From the NCBI RefSeq assembly GCF_044891285.1, contig NZ_JAUIYO010000001.1, positions 611,241 through 675,240 on the forward strand: a DNA stretch of 64,000 nt, read 5' to 3'. A program made the position numbers and the translations under genes. This DNA is from Pseudobacillus lumedeiriae. Its GTDB lineage: Bacteria; Bacillota; Bacilli; Bacillales; Domibacillaceae. Positions within the stretch are counted from its first letter, which is position 1. Each line of letters opens with the position of its first letter. Below are positions 46,187-54,664 of this stretch, one piece after another. The notes below the pieces were generated by a model, which was not told where the DNA came from, searched no databases, and saw only the letters and a list, made by a program, of their open reading frames with translations.

Positions 46187-46996
46187 TCATTCCTCAACTA
46201 CATATCCTAATAAACGCAGCCTGTTCATCACAAATCCCTTTGCATAATGAAATACTTCCTCCCGCTCCGGTTCATTAAATATTTCATGATACAATCCTGG
46301 CCACTCTTTATAATGCATTTCAGATAAATCAAGCCGGTGAAACCATTTTCTAACGGCTTTTCTATCCACAATTAAGTCATCACCTGCCTGCATGACGAGA
46401 AGCGGCACGTCCGGCATGTCCTCTACTGTTAATCCTGCCGCCTTGATCGCTTGCAGCAGCTCGCGGTACCAGCGGACTGATACTTTATTTATATAGAGTG
46501 TATCCTCTTTATCTGCTTGTCTTACCTCTTCATTCCTTGTTGCCATTTCCACTGTCATCCCCGTTGATATTCTCAACGAAGGGGCAAGTGAATTTAGGCC
46601 ATACGACATCATTTCCAGTATTTTGGGTGGTGTATGAATCATTCTAAGACACGGTGACGACAAAATGACCCCTGCTGTTTCCACTTCCATTTCCTGAAGC
46701 AGCCGGATTGCTATGAGTCCTCCCATACTGTGGCCAAATATAAATAAAGGCAAGTCAAATTGATAAGCTGCCTGCACCCACTCTTTCACTTCATCGATAT
46801 ATTCATTAAAAGAAGAAATGTGTCCTCTCGTCGCCCGCGACGTCATTCCTTGACCGGGCAAATCCCCCATTACTACATGAAACCCATTTCTGCGCCACAT
46901 TTCAATCAGCCAGCCATACCGGCCGTGATGCTCCATTGCTCCATGAATCATAACGATGACGCCCCTTGGCTGACTTTCTGTTTCCCATTTCCACAT
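46187..46996 (-). CDS. ytpA: Alpha/beta hydrolase YtpA
   Basis: 269-residue lysophospholipase-like serine hydrolase. The oxyanion motif is MIHGAMEHHGRY, the nucleophile elbow GHSMGGL, an aspartate is in AGDDLIVD and the histidine in GLYHEIFNEPE. In B. subtilis ytpA is needed for the phospholipid antibiotic bacilysocin, so a phospholipase role is likely. The ATG at 46996 has GGAGG seven bases upstream; a GTG one codon earlier is possible. Operon with ytpB. Confidence 0.88.
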   Translation of the reverse strand: MWKWETESQPRGVIVMIHGAMEHHGRYGWLIEMWRRNGFHVVMGDLPGQGMTSRATRGHISSFNEYIDEVKEWVQAAYQFDLPLFIFGHSMGGLIAIRLLQEMEVETAGVILSSPCLRMIHTPPKILEMMSYGLNSLAPSLRISTGMTVEMATRNEEVRQADKEDTLYINKVSVRWYRELLQAIKAAGLTVEDMPDVPLLVMQAGDDLIVDRKAVRKWFHRLDLSEMHYKEWPGLYHEIFNEPEREEVFHYAKGFVMNRLRLLGYVVEE

Positions 46997-47129
46997 CACG
47001 TTTCCTCCTCTGGCACTGATAAGTACTGTATTTGTTATCTTCTATTATACAAACCAAACCCTTTTAGTTAAAATAATAAGCAAACCTTCTATATATTTCT
47101 TGTACAACTGACAGAAAGGGGAACATGAA

Positions 47130-47657
47130 GTGATCTATCCTTATAATAATAAAACACCTGAAATTGCTAATTCTGCTTATATAGCTGATTATGTAACCAT
47201 TACTGGTGATGTCAAAATCGGGGAGGAATCAAACATTTGGTTTAACACCTCTATCCGCGGAGACGTTGCCCCGACCATTATCGGCAAAAAAGTAAGTATA
47301 CAAGATAATTCAGTCCTGCACCAAAGTCCTAACAATCCGCTGATCATTGAAGATGAAGTAACGATCGGCCATCAAGTCATTCTGCATAGCTGCAAAATTA
47401 GAAAAAACGCACTCATTGGCATGGGCTCCATCATCTTAGACAATGCTGAAATTGGTGAAGGTGCTTTTATCGGTGCAGGAAGCCTCGTTCCACAAGGGAA
47501 AATCATCCCTCCTCACTCAGTCGCCTTTGGACGGCCCGCAAAAGTCATTCGTCCTGTGAATGATGCAGATCGACAAGACATGGAAAGAATCGTTAGAGAG
47601 TATGTAGAAAAGGGACATTATTATAAAAGCATTCAAAAAAAGCCTTCAAACTCCTAA
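47130..47657 (+). CDS. ytoA: Gamma-carbonic-anhydrase-like protein YtoA
   Basis: 175-residue left-handed beta-helix protein made of hexapeptide repeats (IGEESNIW, VSIQDNSV, ALIGMGSI). Metal-type histidines appear in VLHQSP, IGHQVILHSC. It may be a gamma-class carbonic anhydrase or an acyltransferase-like protein; activity cannot be told from sequence. It starts with GTG, with the AAAGGGG sequence upstream. Its end overlaps a strong terminator. Confidence 0.88.
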   Translation: MIYPYNNKTPEIANSAYIADYVTITGDVKIGEESNIWFNTSIRGDVAPTIIGKKVSIQDNSVLHQSPNNPLIIEDEVTIGHQVILHSCKIRKNALIGMGSIILDNAEIGEGAFIGAGSLVPQGKIIPPHSVAFGRPAKVIRPVNDADRQDMERIVREYVEKGHYYKSIQKKPSNS

Positions 47658-47672
47658 CGAGTTTGAAGGCTT
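47640..47672. terminator. Terminator overlapping the ytoA end
   Basis: AAGCCTTCAAACTC and GAGTTTGAAGGCTT form a perfect 14-bp stem around CTAAC. The ytoA stop codon lies inside the loop. It is preceded by AAAAAA and so also serves metK from the other side. Confidence 0.85.
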
Positions 47673-47725
47673 CAGATTGTTTACAAGCAGCCTGATGGCG
47701 GCCCAAACGAACGTTGAACCTTTGT

Positions 47726-48925
47726 TTAGTTTGTTGCTTGCTCTCTTAACGTTTCCGCCTTATCTGCTCTTTCCCAAGGAAGATCAACATCTGTACGGCC
47801 AAAATGTCCATAAGCCGCTGTTTGTTTATAAATTGGACGGCGCAGATCAAGCATCTTGATAATACCAGCCGGACGTAAATCGAAGTTGCTGCGGACAAGC
47901 TGAACGAGCACATCTTCAGATACTATGCCAGTACCAAATGTATCAATTGAAATGGATACAGGCTGTGCTACACCAATTGCGTAGGCTAGCTGAACTTCAC
48001 ATTTGTCCGCAAGACCGGCAGCGACAATATTTTTTGCTACATAGCGGGCAGCATACGCAGCGGAACGGTCTACTTTTGTCGGATCCTTACCGGAGAAAGC
48101 TCCTCCGCCATGACGCGCATAACCACCGTATGTATCTACAATGATTTTCCGGCCTGTTAAGCCCGCATCTCCTTGTGGACCGCCGATAACAAAACGGCCT
48201 GTCGGGTTGATAAAGAATTTTGTTTCTTCATCAATTAATTCAGCAGGAACAACTGGATTAATGACATGTTCGCGTAAGTCGTGCTGAATTTGCTCAAGTG
48301 TTACTTCCGGATGATGCTGAGTAGAAATAACAATCGTGTCTACTCTGACTGGCTTGTCATTCTCATCATATTCAACCGTCACTTGTGTTTTTCCGTCTGG
48401 ACGCAAATAAGAAAGCACATCATCTTTTCTCACTTTTGTCAACCTGCGGGATAATTTATGAGCAAGTGAAATTGGAAGAGGCATCAATTCCTTCGTTTCA
48501 TTGCAGGCAAATCCAAACATTAATCCTTGGTCTCCCGCACCGATCGCTTCGATTTCTTCATCGCTCATCTGGCCTTCACGTGCCTCAAGCGCAACATCGA
48601 CTCCTGCCGCAATATCAGCAGACTGCTCATCAATAGACGTCAATACACCGCACGTTTCGGCATCAAATCCGTATTTCGCGCGCGTATAGCCAATTTCTCT
48701 TACTGTTTCCCGAACGATTTTGTTAATGTCTACATAAGAAGTTGTTGTAATTTCCCCAGCTACAAGCACAAGGCCAGTTGTCACAGATGTTTCCGCTGCT
48801 ACACGTGCATTCGGATCTTTTGATAAGATCTCGTCTAGAATAGCATCAGAAATCTGATCACAAATTTTGTCCGGATGTCCTTCAGTTACTGACTCTGAAG
48901 TAAAAAGACGGCGTTTTTTTGTCAT
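47726..48925 (-). CDS. metK: S-adenosylmethionine synthetase
   Basis: 399-residue enzyme that makes SAM from methionine and ATP. Signature motifs EGHPDKICDQISDAILD, GAGDQGLMFGFA and GGGAFSGKD are complete. An AAGGAGG site precedes the ATG. A SAM-I riboswitch lies upstream, giving feedback by its own product. It faces the divergent pckA gene. Confidence 0.97.
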   Translation of the reverse strand: MTKKRRLFTSESVTEGHPDKICDQISDAILDEILSKDPNARVAAETSVTTGLVLVAGEITTTSYVDINKIVRETVREIGYTRAKYGFDAETCGVLTSIDEQSADIAAGVDVALEAREGQMSDEEIEAIGAGDQGLMFGFACNETKELMPLPISLAHKLSRRLTKVRKDDVLSYLRPDGKTQVTVEYDENDKPVRVDTIVISTQHHPEVTLEQIQHDLREHVINPVVPAELIDEETKFFINPTGRFVIGGPQGDAGLTGRKIIVDTYGGYARHGGGAFSGKDPTKVDRSAAYAARYVAKNIVAAGLADKCEVQLAYAIGVAQPVSISIDTFGTGIVSEDVLVQLVRSNFDLRPAGIIKMLDLRRPIYKQTAAYGHFGRTDVDLPWERADKAETLREQATN

Positions 48926-49017
48926 GAAACTTCCTCCTTAAAAATGATCAGCTTTTCGTTCAGCTGATCGTTCATTATACGGTACTCATGTCCCTAAGTT
49001 TATCCTTTTAAAAAATA

Positions 49018-49245
49018 AAAAACCCCTCCTGAAAATAAAGAGAGGAAAGGTTGGTCATTTCAACATAGGCCTTTCACTCTTATCGTTCAAGGTTTTGCCC
49101 TTGCAGCAGGTTAGCACCTTTGTCTTGAAAAAGAAGCTTATACATGTATAAGCAACGGCAGTTTATGCGGCTGCCACGTACATTCAAGCAGGTTGCCGGG
49201 CTTCATCGGGCCTGTCCCTCCGCCAGCTCAGGATAAGAGTATCCG
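49018..49245 (-). promoter_or_regulatory. SAM-I (S-box) riboswitch of metK
   Basis: On the minus strand the P1 arms are CTCTTATC (49240-49233) and GATAAGAG (49085-49078). Between them lie the conserved S-box blocks CTGAGCTGGCGGAGGGAC, CCGATGAAGCCCGGCAACC and GGTGCTAA. Downstream a CCTCTC.../GGAGGGG stem followed by TTTTTT (49016-49045) is the terminator. SAM binding should stop transcription of metK. Confidence 0.95.
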
Positions 49246-49382
49246 TTCAAGGTTAAATCATACGAAATCCAGCCAGCGATGTCAACCAATTTCACGTAAA
49301 AAGCTCCTCCTTTTTCCGCTTTTCTTCTTATAGAGAAATGGGTATGTTATAAATAAAAAATTACAAAAAAATAAATCAATAG

Positions 49383-49412
49383 TATAGACTATTAATTGGA
49401 ATGTGCTATACT
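49383..49412 (+). promoter_or_regulatory. pckA promoter with CcpN-type operator
   Basis: A TAGACT -35 (49385-49390), 16-base spacer and TATACT -10 (49407-49412). The sequence TGTGCTATACT (49402-49412) fits the published CcpN operator consensus TRTGHYATAYW at every position and covers the -10. A second, inverted site TAGTCTATACT (49393-49383, minus strand) fits 9 of 11. CcpN represses gluconeogenic genes on glucose in B. subtilis. Confidence 0.65.
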
Positions 49413-49475
49413 ACTTTTGAGTAAACGATAAAAAAATAACTAATTTAAATTTAAATAAAGGATGGTTATTAATTT

Positions 49476-51062
49476 ATGAAGACTGTGAGCGTTTCAAGCG
49501 AAATTTTGGAGCTTTTAAAGGGTTCTAACGTAACAATGCAGCCGTCTGTGCCATTACTTGTGGAAAAAGTACTTAACCGCAAAGAAGGCGTATTAACAGC
49601 TTCTGGTGCAGTGTGTGCTGAAACAGGCAAATATACAGGGCGTTCTCCTAAAGATAAATTTATCGTTGAAGAACCGTCCACCAAAGATAAAATCGACTGG
49701 GGTTCAGTCAATGAGCCAATTTCTGTTGAAGTGTTTGATCAATTATACAAGAAAGTAATCAACTATTTAAGTGAAAAAGAAGAACTATTCGTTTTCAAAG
49801 GTTTTGCAGGAGCAGATCAAGCACACCGTCTGCCAATTCAGGTCATCAACGAATATGCATGGCACAACTTGTTTGTTCATCAACTTTTCATTCGTCCTAC
49901 GAAGGAAGAACTAGAGAATCATCAAGCTGGCTTCACGATCGTATCCGCTCCAAGCTTTAAAGCAGATCCTGCTGTAGATGGTACAAAATCAGAGGCATTT
50001 ATTATCGTGTCTTTTGAGCGCCGCATCGTCTTGATCGGTGGAACGGAATATGCAGGGGAAATGAAGAAATCAATTTTCTCTGTTATGAACTACCTTCTTC
50101 CTGAAAATGATATTTTATCTATGCACTGCTCAGCAAACGTTGGTTACGAAGGTGATGTTGCTCTATTCTTCGGTCTTTCGGGAACAGGTAAAACAACATT
50201 AAGCGCAGATCCAAACCGCCGCTTAATCGGTGATGATGAGCATGGCTGGTCTTCTAACGGTGTCTTCAATATTGAGGGCGGATGCTACGCAAAAACAATC
50301 GGACTTTCCCGTGAAAAAGAACCTCAAATTTTCGATGCCATCCGTTTCGGTTCTGTTCTTGAAAATGTTGTTCTTGACGAAGAAACACGCATTCCTGACT
50401 ACGATGACAACAGCTTGACAGAAAATACACGTGCCGCTTATCCGCTGCAAGCAATTGATAATATCGTTGATCCAAGCGTAGCCGGCCATCCGAACACAAT
50501 TATCTTCTTAACTGCTGATGCGTACGGCGTTCTGCCTCCAATCAGCAAATTGACAAAAGAACAAGCAATGTACCATTTCTTGAGCGGATATACATCTAAA
50601 CTTGCAGGTACAGAACGCGGTGTTACTTCTCCGCAAGCAACATTCTCTACTTGCTTTGGTTCACCTTTCCTTCCGCTTGAAGCGACACGCTATGCAGAAA
50701 TGCTTGGTAAGAAAATTGACGAACATAACGTTCAAGTATTCCTTGTCAACACTGGCTGGACTGGCGGCGAATACGGCGTAGGCTCCCGCATGAAGCTTGC
50801 TTATACACGTGCAATGGTTCAAGCAGCTCTTGAAGGTGAATTAAACAACGTTGAAACATACACAACGAAAACATTCGGCTTACAAATTCCACTTCATGTA
50901 CCAGGTGTACCGGATGATGTATTAATTCCGCGTAAGGCTTGGGCTGATGAAGATGCATTTATGACAAAAGCAGCAGAACTTGCTGGTAAGTTCCGTGAAA
51001 ACTTCAAAAAGTTTGCGAACGTATCAAAAGAAATTATAGAACTTGGCGGACCGCAAATCTAA
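49476..51062 (+). CDS. pckA: Phosphoenolpyruvate carboxykinase (ATP)
   Basis: 528-residue gluconeogenic enzyme that turns oxaloacetate into phosphoenolpyruvate. The ATP loop GLSGTGKTTLSAD and kinase-2 motif LIGDDEHGW are present. AAAGGATGG precedes the ATG. The promoter has a CcpN-type operator, and it is closed by a perfect terminator. Divergent from metK, as in B. subtilis. Confidence 0.97.
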   Translation: MKTVSVSSEILELLKGSNVTMQPSVPLLVEKVLNRKEGVLTASGAVCAETGKYTGRSPKDKFIVEEPSTKDKIDWGSVNEPISVEVFDQLYKKVINYLSEKEELFVFKGFAGADQAHRLPIQVINEYAWHNLFVHQLFIRPTKEELENHQAGFTIVSAPSFKADPAVDGTKSEAFIIVSFERRIVLIGGTEYAGEMKKSIFSVMNYLLPENDILSMHCSANVGYEGDVALFFGLSGTGKTTLSADPNRRLIGDDEHGWSSNGVFNIEGGCYAKTIGLSREKEPQIFDAIRFGSVLENVVLDEETRIPDYDDNSLTENTRAAYPLQAIDNIVDPSVAGHPNTIIFLTADAYGVLPPISKLTKEQAMYHFLSGYTSKLAGTERGVTSPQATFSTCFGSPFLPLEATRYAEMLGKKIDEHNVQVFLVNTGWTGGEYGVGSRMKLAYTRAMVQAALEGELNNVETYTTKTFGLQIPLHVPGVPDDVLIPRKAWADEDAFMTKAAELAGKFRENFKKFANVSKEIIELGGPQI

Positions 51063-51067
51063 CATAT

Positions 51068-51104
51068 AAACAAAGAGTGCACCCCAGCGGTGCACTCTTT
51101 GTTT
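51068..51104. terminator. Terminator of pckA
   Basis: AAACAAAGAGTGCACC and GGTGCACTCTTTGTTT form a perfect 16-bp stem with a CCAGC loop, six bases past the stop. Confidence 0.9.
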
Positions 51105-51165
51105 ATCTCTTATACTTATTGTTTACCATTTCTACCGCTTTGCTTATGTTCCCGAGTCGTCTTTT

Positions 51166-51408
51166 TTAATTAATAGAGTTTAAAAAAATAAGCCTGTATG
51201 TAATTTGTGTTTCGTCTTGTGTCCATTCGACTTTTTCAATGACGGCGGTACCGATTATATCCCCATCTCTTGTTTTATGCACAGGAACCGGTATATCTAT
51301 AGGGTATAATCGATAGCCCTCTTTTTTTAAAGAGAATACGTTCTCCTCTAGTCTTTGCTCCTTGCCTTTCGTCACAATCATTGTGTTCAATTCCATTGGC
51401 ATCCCCAT
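51166..51408 (-). CDS. ytmB: DUF2584 protein YtmB
   Basis: 80-residue protein of unknown function starting MGMPMELNTMIVTKGKE. The start is set by GGGGAGGG seven bases upstream; the frame is open for 18 more codons into ytmA but without a site. It has no membrane segment. It follows ytmA, as in B. subtilis. Confidence 0.8.
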   Translation of the reverse strand: MGMPMELNTMIVTKGKEQRLEENVFSLKKEGYRLYPIDIPVPVHKTRDGDIIGTAVIEKVEWTQDETQITYRLIFLNSIN

Positions 51409-51437
51409 CCCATATCCCTCCCCTGTTTTCTCTTTTA

Positions 51438-52211
51438 TTACTGCTGTTTCATCCAGCGGCATAAATCCGTTACGATTTTTCGGTTAACAGCTGGCGGAAA
51501 GTAGTGGCCATACCGATGAAAGTACCAAGTCTGGGCTGGATGATCCACCTGCTGTAACCGTTCCTCCAGACGAAATGCATGTTGGGGTGAAACATTCTCA
51601 TCTTTCAATCCATGAATAATTAGTACAGGTGCTTTTAACTGCTCAAGTTTATACAGCGGTGTGCGCCAGTTGTACAACTCTTCTCGTTTATTCGGACTCC
51701 CGCCGATTACCCGCTTCATCATCCGACGCAAGTCTTTTCTTTCCTCATATGTTAAGATCATATCGGATACGCCGCCCCATGTAACAACAGAAGCCGCATG
51801 TTCTTTTTCCAAAGCCGTAAATAGTGCCATCACGCCACCTCTTGAAAATCCGAAAATATGCACACGATTCGTCACTCGCGGATGAGCTTCCAACAATTCA
51901 AATCCAGCAAAAGCATCTTCTCTATCTTCTCCGGCAAAATCCTCATTTCCTTCTCCTCCGCGGTTGCCCCGGTAAAAAGGAGCAAATACGATAAAGCCCT
52001 CAGAAGCAAATTGGGCAATTCGCGCGGGGCGTACCATACCTACATTTTTAATGCCGCCCCGTAAATAAAGAAAGCCGTCATATTGTCCTTCTGCCGCTGG
52101 TTCCGCAAGCATTCCTTTGACTTTCAATCCCCCCGACCAGTAAGTAACCATGGATAGTAAAACATGCGGATTAGGGGATGGAAAGCGGAAACAATCAATG
52201 ATTCTTCCCAT
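51438..52211 (-). CDS. ytmA: Alpha/beta hydrolase YtmA (prolyl oligopeptidase-like)
   Basis: 257-residue serine hydrolase. The nucleophile elbow is GFSRGGV, the acidic residue in HGLKDENVSP and the histidine in RYGHYFPP. Probably a cytoplasmic peptidase or esterase. Its ATG follows GGTGATAAG. It lies between ytkD and ytmB. Confidence 0.87.
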   Translation of the reverse strand: MGRIIDCFRFPSPNPHVLLSMVTYWSGGLKVKGMLAEPAAEGQYDGFLYLRGGIKNVGMVRPARIAQFASEGFIVFAPFYRGNRGGEGNEDFAGEDREDAFAGFELLEAHPRVTNRVHIFGFSRGGVMALFTALEKEHAASVVTWGGVSDMILTYEERKDLRRMMKRVIGGSPNKREELYNWRTPLYKLEQLKAPVLIIHGLKDENVSPQHAFRLEERLQQVDHPAQTWYFHRYGHYFPPAVNRKIVTDLCRWMKQQ

Positions 52212-52227
52212 CTTATCACCACATCTA

Positions 52228-52707
52228 TTATTGTTGCAGCCATTGCTTATTCATCAAAAAGTCTAACGTTCTTTCTACCACTTCATCTTTCATCAAAAAG
52301 CTAAAGCTGCTATTCATTCTTTCTGTCAACAAATCTTGATCAAATAATACCGGACCTTCTGTTTCCATATAATTTTCTTTTTCTACTATCTTCTCTATTT
52401 CTGCAAAAAAAATCGCCTTTACGAAAGGATTTTCCGGGCGCCTAACAAAATATTCGCCAACGAATTGCAGGCTTTTCACAATCGCCCCGGTCTCTTCAAA
52501 TACTTCACGCCTGGCCGCTTCTTCAATGGTTTCTCCCGCTTCCACCTTCCCGCCGGGACACTCAAGTCCTCGTACCGTGTGAAGCGTCAGCAGCCACTTT
52601 TGTTTAAAGCGGCAAAAGACAATGACATGCCGGGCAGGTAATGAAAAAGCTTCTTTCTGAAAGACAAGCGTTACCCGGCAGCCATTCTCATCCGTAAATT
52701 CGCTCAT
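52228..52707 (-). CDS. ytkD: Nudix nucleoside triphosphatase YtkD
   Basis: 159-residue Nudix hydrolase. The Nudix box reads GGKVEAGETIEEAARREV followed by FEETG. B. subtilis YtkD removes oxidised nucleotides (8-oxo-dGTP) and can start mRNA decay as an RNA pyrophosphohydrolase. The ATG at 52707 (MSEFTDENG) has GGGGAGAGG upstream; a longer frame has no site. The next gene downstream is ytmA. Confidence 0.9.
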   Translation of the reverse strand: MSEFTDENGCRVTLVFQKEAFSLPARHVIVFCRFKQKWLLTLHTVRGLECPGGKVEAGETIEEAARREVFEETGAIVKSLQFVGEYFVRRPENPFVKAIFFAEIEKIVEKENYMETEGPVLFDQDLLTERMNSSFSFLMKDEVVERTLDFLMNKQWLQQ

Positions 52708-52837
52708 GTCCTCTCCCCTGTTTCTATCGCTCACGCTGACAAGCGGTCTGCTCACTTTTTACCGTCTGCCTGTGAACGTTCCCGAGTTTGACCCCATTAT
52801 ACCTTATTTTTCCCTTCAGGGGCGAGAGAACATCTAT

Positions 52838-53152
52838 TCATTCTATTCTCCATGTTTCCTTTATATGCTGTTTCGCTTCCTCATCACCTAAATCATAAAT
52901 CATTTTATATACTTTTTTCAGGCGATCATCATACTGGTCATTTTCCCGGTCATAATGATACTGGACATAAGGCACGTGAGCACGAAAAAAGTTTTCCCAC
53001 TCTGTTGAATAGTTAGAATCAAACAACCCTCTTAAGACCGTAATCTCATCGTCTGTCGCATAAATCTTAAAGTTCCACGGAGACACGTTTGGCTGCCTCA
53101 TGATCTCTCCATTAGCAATGGAAATGTAATAAACATTTTTATCTTCCTGCAT
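52838..53152 (-). CDS. Conserved hypothetical protein (104 aa)
   Basis: Acidic, soluble protein that starts MQEDKNVYYISIANGEI and ends AKQHIKETWRIE. GAGGAGG lies eight bases before the ATG at 53152, and the upstream GTG is part of this site. No domain is recognised; the aromatic-rich middle (HVPYVQYHYDRENDQYDDR) is notable. It lies between ytkD and a DUF6154 gene. Confidence 0.7.
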   Translation of the reverse strand: MQEDKNVYYISIANGEIMRQPNVSPWNFKIYATDDEITVLRGLFDSNYSTEWENFFRAHVPYVQYHYDRENDQYDDRLKKVYKMIYDLGDEEAKQHIKETWRIE

Positions 53153-53321
53153 TTCAGACACCTCCTCTGCTTATCGTTCCCTTTCTATTCGTAAAAATGA
53201 ATAAAATTAATTATTTTCTTCTATCACTTATCTACTGGTTTATTTGGCCGAATTAAGGTATAAATGTTATAAGGGATTGGGAGGACAAGTACACACACTT
53301 TTAAACAAAGGAGAGGGTAAC

Positions 53322-53570
53322 TTGAAACTAGTCGATGAACTGTTTGAAATTTACCGCGGAAGACTTCAAGGAACAGAAGAAGATCTGGATATGATCACAC
53401 TCACTGTACTTGAACAACTGTCGCAAAAGGAAATTTTAGGTATGATCAAGGAGTTAAAAGAAGAAGAGCTCGCTTACTTTTTCCGGCTCTACTTATTTGA
53501 AGCGTTGAAACAGAAATTTGATACAATTGATACAGATCACGGCTTCGCTGATAAACGCTTGTACCATTAA
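53322..53570 (+). CDS. DUF6154 small protein
   Basis: 82-residue protein starting at TTG 53322 (MKLVDELFEIYRGRLQG), behind AAAGGAGAGGG. Helix-rich, acidic, with a region KEILGMIKELKEEELAYF. The family is known only from Bacillaceae. A longer frame to 53244 has no ribosome site. Function unknown. It ends at a terminator shared with dps. Confidence 0.75.
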   Translation: MKLVDELFEIYRGRLQGTEEDLDMITLTVLEQLSQKEILGMIKELKEEELAYFFRLYLFEALKQKFDTIDTDHGFADKRLYH

Positions 53571-53577
53571 ATACATA

Positions 53578-53610
53578 GAAAAGGATGTTTCCAACCGGGA
53601 ACATCCTTTC
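53578..53610. terminator. Bidirectional terminator between the DUF6154 gene and dps
   Basis: GAAAAGGATGTTTCC and GGGAACATCCTTTC pair around AACC with one wobble pair. Confidence 0.8.
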
Positions 53611-53622
53611 ATTTTCTTTCAA

Positions 53623-54063
53623 TTATTTACCTAAGAATGATTTTAACATCCACACATGCTTTTCAAGTCCTTGATGGATGGAAAGCAGCATGTCGCCTGT
53701 TGTTTCATCTTTCACTTCCGCAGCAAGATTCATTGCCTCTTTTAATTCATTGATCATCGTTGTAAAATCATCAATGATCGACTGTACCATTTGTTCAGCC
53801 GTTTCCTTTCCTTCCGCCTCATTCACTGTCGCCATTTCTAATGCTTCTTTCAGTGTGGCAACCGGTGCTCCTTCAAGAGCAAGCAAACGCTCCGCTAATT
53901 CATCAATATGGGTCCCAGCTTCTGTGTAAAACTCTTCGAACTTTTCGTGAAGCGCAAAAAACTGCTGGCCTTTTACAAACCAGTGATAATTATGTAATTT
54001 TGTATACATCACTGTCCAATTGGCAATTTGCTTGTTTACTTGTTCAATCAATTGTTTAGACAT
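53623..54063 (-). CDS. dps: Dps family DNA-binding ferritin-like protein
   Basis: 146-residue four-helix protein that forms a 12-mer storing iron and protecting DNA from peroxide. The ferroxidase residues are in NYHWFVKGQQFFALHEKFEEF and HIDELAERL. A GGAGG site precedes the ATG. A sigma-B-type promoter lies 40 bases upstream, in line with stress induction of B. subtilis dps. Confidence 0.92.
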   Translation of the reverse strand: MSKQLIEQVNKQIANWTVMYTKLHNYHWFVKGQQFFALHEKFEEFYTEAGTHIDELAERLLALEGAPVATLKEALEMATVNEAEGKETAEQMVQSIIDDFTTMINELKEAMNLAAEVKDETTGDMLLSIHQGLEKHVWMLKSFLGK

Positions 54064-54101
54064 ATATATTTCCTCCTGTCATTTATCCTGCTCTTTAGTT
54101 A

Positions 54102-54127
54102 TTACCCTGAATTCCCTTCTTTAAAAC
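54102..54127 (-). promoter_or_regulatory. Sigma-B type promoter of dps
   Basis: On the minus strand GTTTTA (54127-54122), a 14-base spacer and GGGTAA (54107-54102). It matches the sigma-B consensus with one -35 change and one -10 change. Confidence 0.65.
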
Positions 54128-54183
54128 CATCCATTCTTTTCTCCACACAAACGAAAAAAGTGATATGATAAGAAGGGGAGGTA

Positions 54184-54354
54184 ATGTCATTGATTATTAT
54201 TATGATCATTTCTGTTATCATTATTGCGCTAGTGATTGCGCTGTCTGTCTATACAGTAAACAAAGGCTACCAATTTAAACATACAGTCGACCCAGTGGAC
54301 AATAACCCTCATTTGCCGCCAGAAGACAGTCAACAAGAATCTGACTCAAAGTAA
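54184..54354 (+). CDS. ytzI: Small membrane protein YtzI
   Basis: 56 residues, too short for the usual ORF cut-off. MSLIIIMIISVIIIALVIAL forms a membrane anchor, followed by KGYQFKHTVDPVDNNPHLPP and an acidic tail. GGGGAGG precedes the ATG at 54184. It resembles YtzI of Bacillus. It lies 13 bases before yidD, in the same transcript. Function unknown. Confidence 0.8.
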   Translation: MSLIIIMIISVIIIALVIALSVYTVNKGYQFKHTVDPVDNNPHLPPEDSQQESDSK

Positions 54355-54367
54355 AGGTGGGCTTGTC

Positions 54368-54610
54368 ATGTTGAAGCCGCTTTTTATTTTTATTATCCGG
54401 TTTTATCAGAAAGTGATTTCTCCATTAAAGCCGCCAACATGTCGTTTCCATCCAACATGCTCTCATTATGGTTTGGAGGCCGTCAAACGGTTCGGCGTAT
54501 GGAAAGGCGGATATTTAACGGTTGTCCGTATTTTAAAATGCCATCCTTTTCACCCAGGGGGCTTTGATTTTGTTCCTGACACATGGAGTGATCGCAAAAA
54601 AAAGACTTGA
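54368..54610 (+). CDS. yidD: Membrane-insertion efficiency factor YidD
   Basis: 80-residue protein of the YidD family (YtjA in B. subtilis) with the motif CRFHPTCSHYGLEAVKRFG and FHPGGFD. The family is thought to help YidC in inserting membrane proteins. The ATG is behind AAAGGTGGG. Follows ytzI and ends at a terminator. Confidence 0.9.
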   Translation: MLKPLFIFIIRFYQKVISPLKPPTCRFHPTCSHYGLEAVKRFGVWKGGYLTVVRILKCHPFHPGGFDFVPDTWSDRKKKT

Positions 54611-54635
54611 GTCGTACATCCTCAAGTCTTTTTTA
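54596..54635. terminator. Bidirectional terminator between yidD and menE
   Basis: AAAAAAGACTTGAG and CTCAAGTCTTTTTT form a perfect 14-bp stem around TCGTACATC. Confidence 0.9.
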
Positions 54636-54664
54636 ATTAGGATGAAGGACGATTATGTTCCTCT

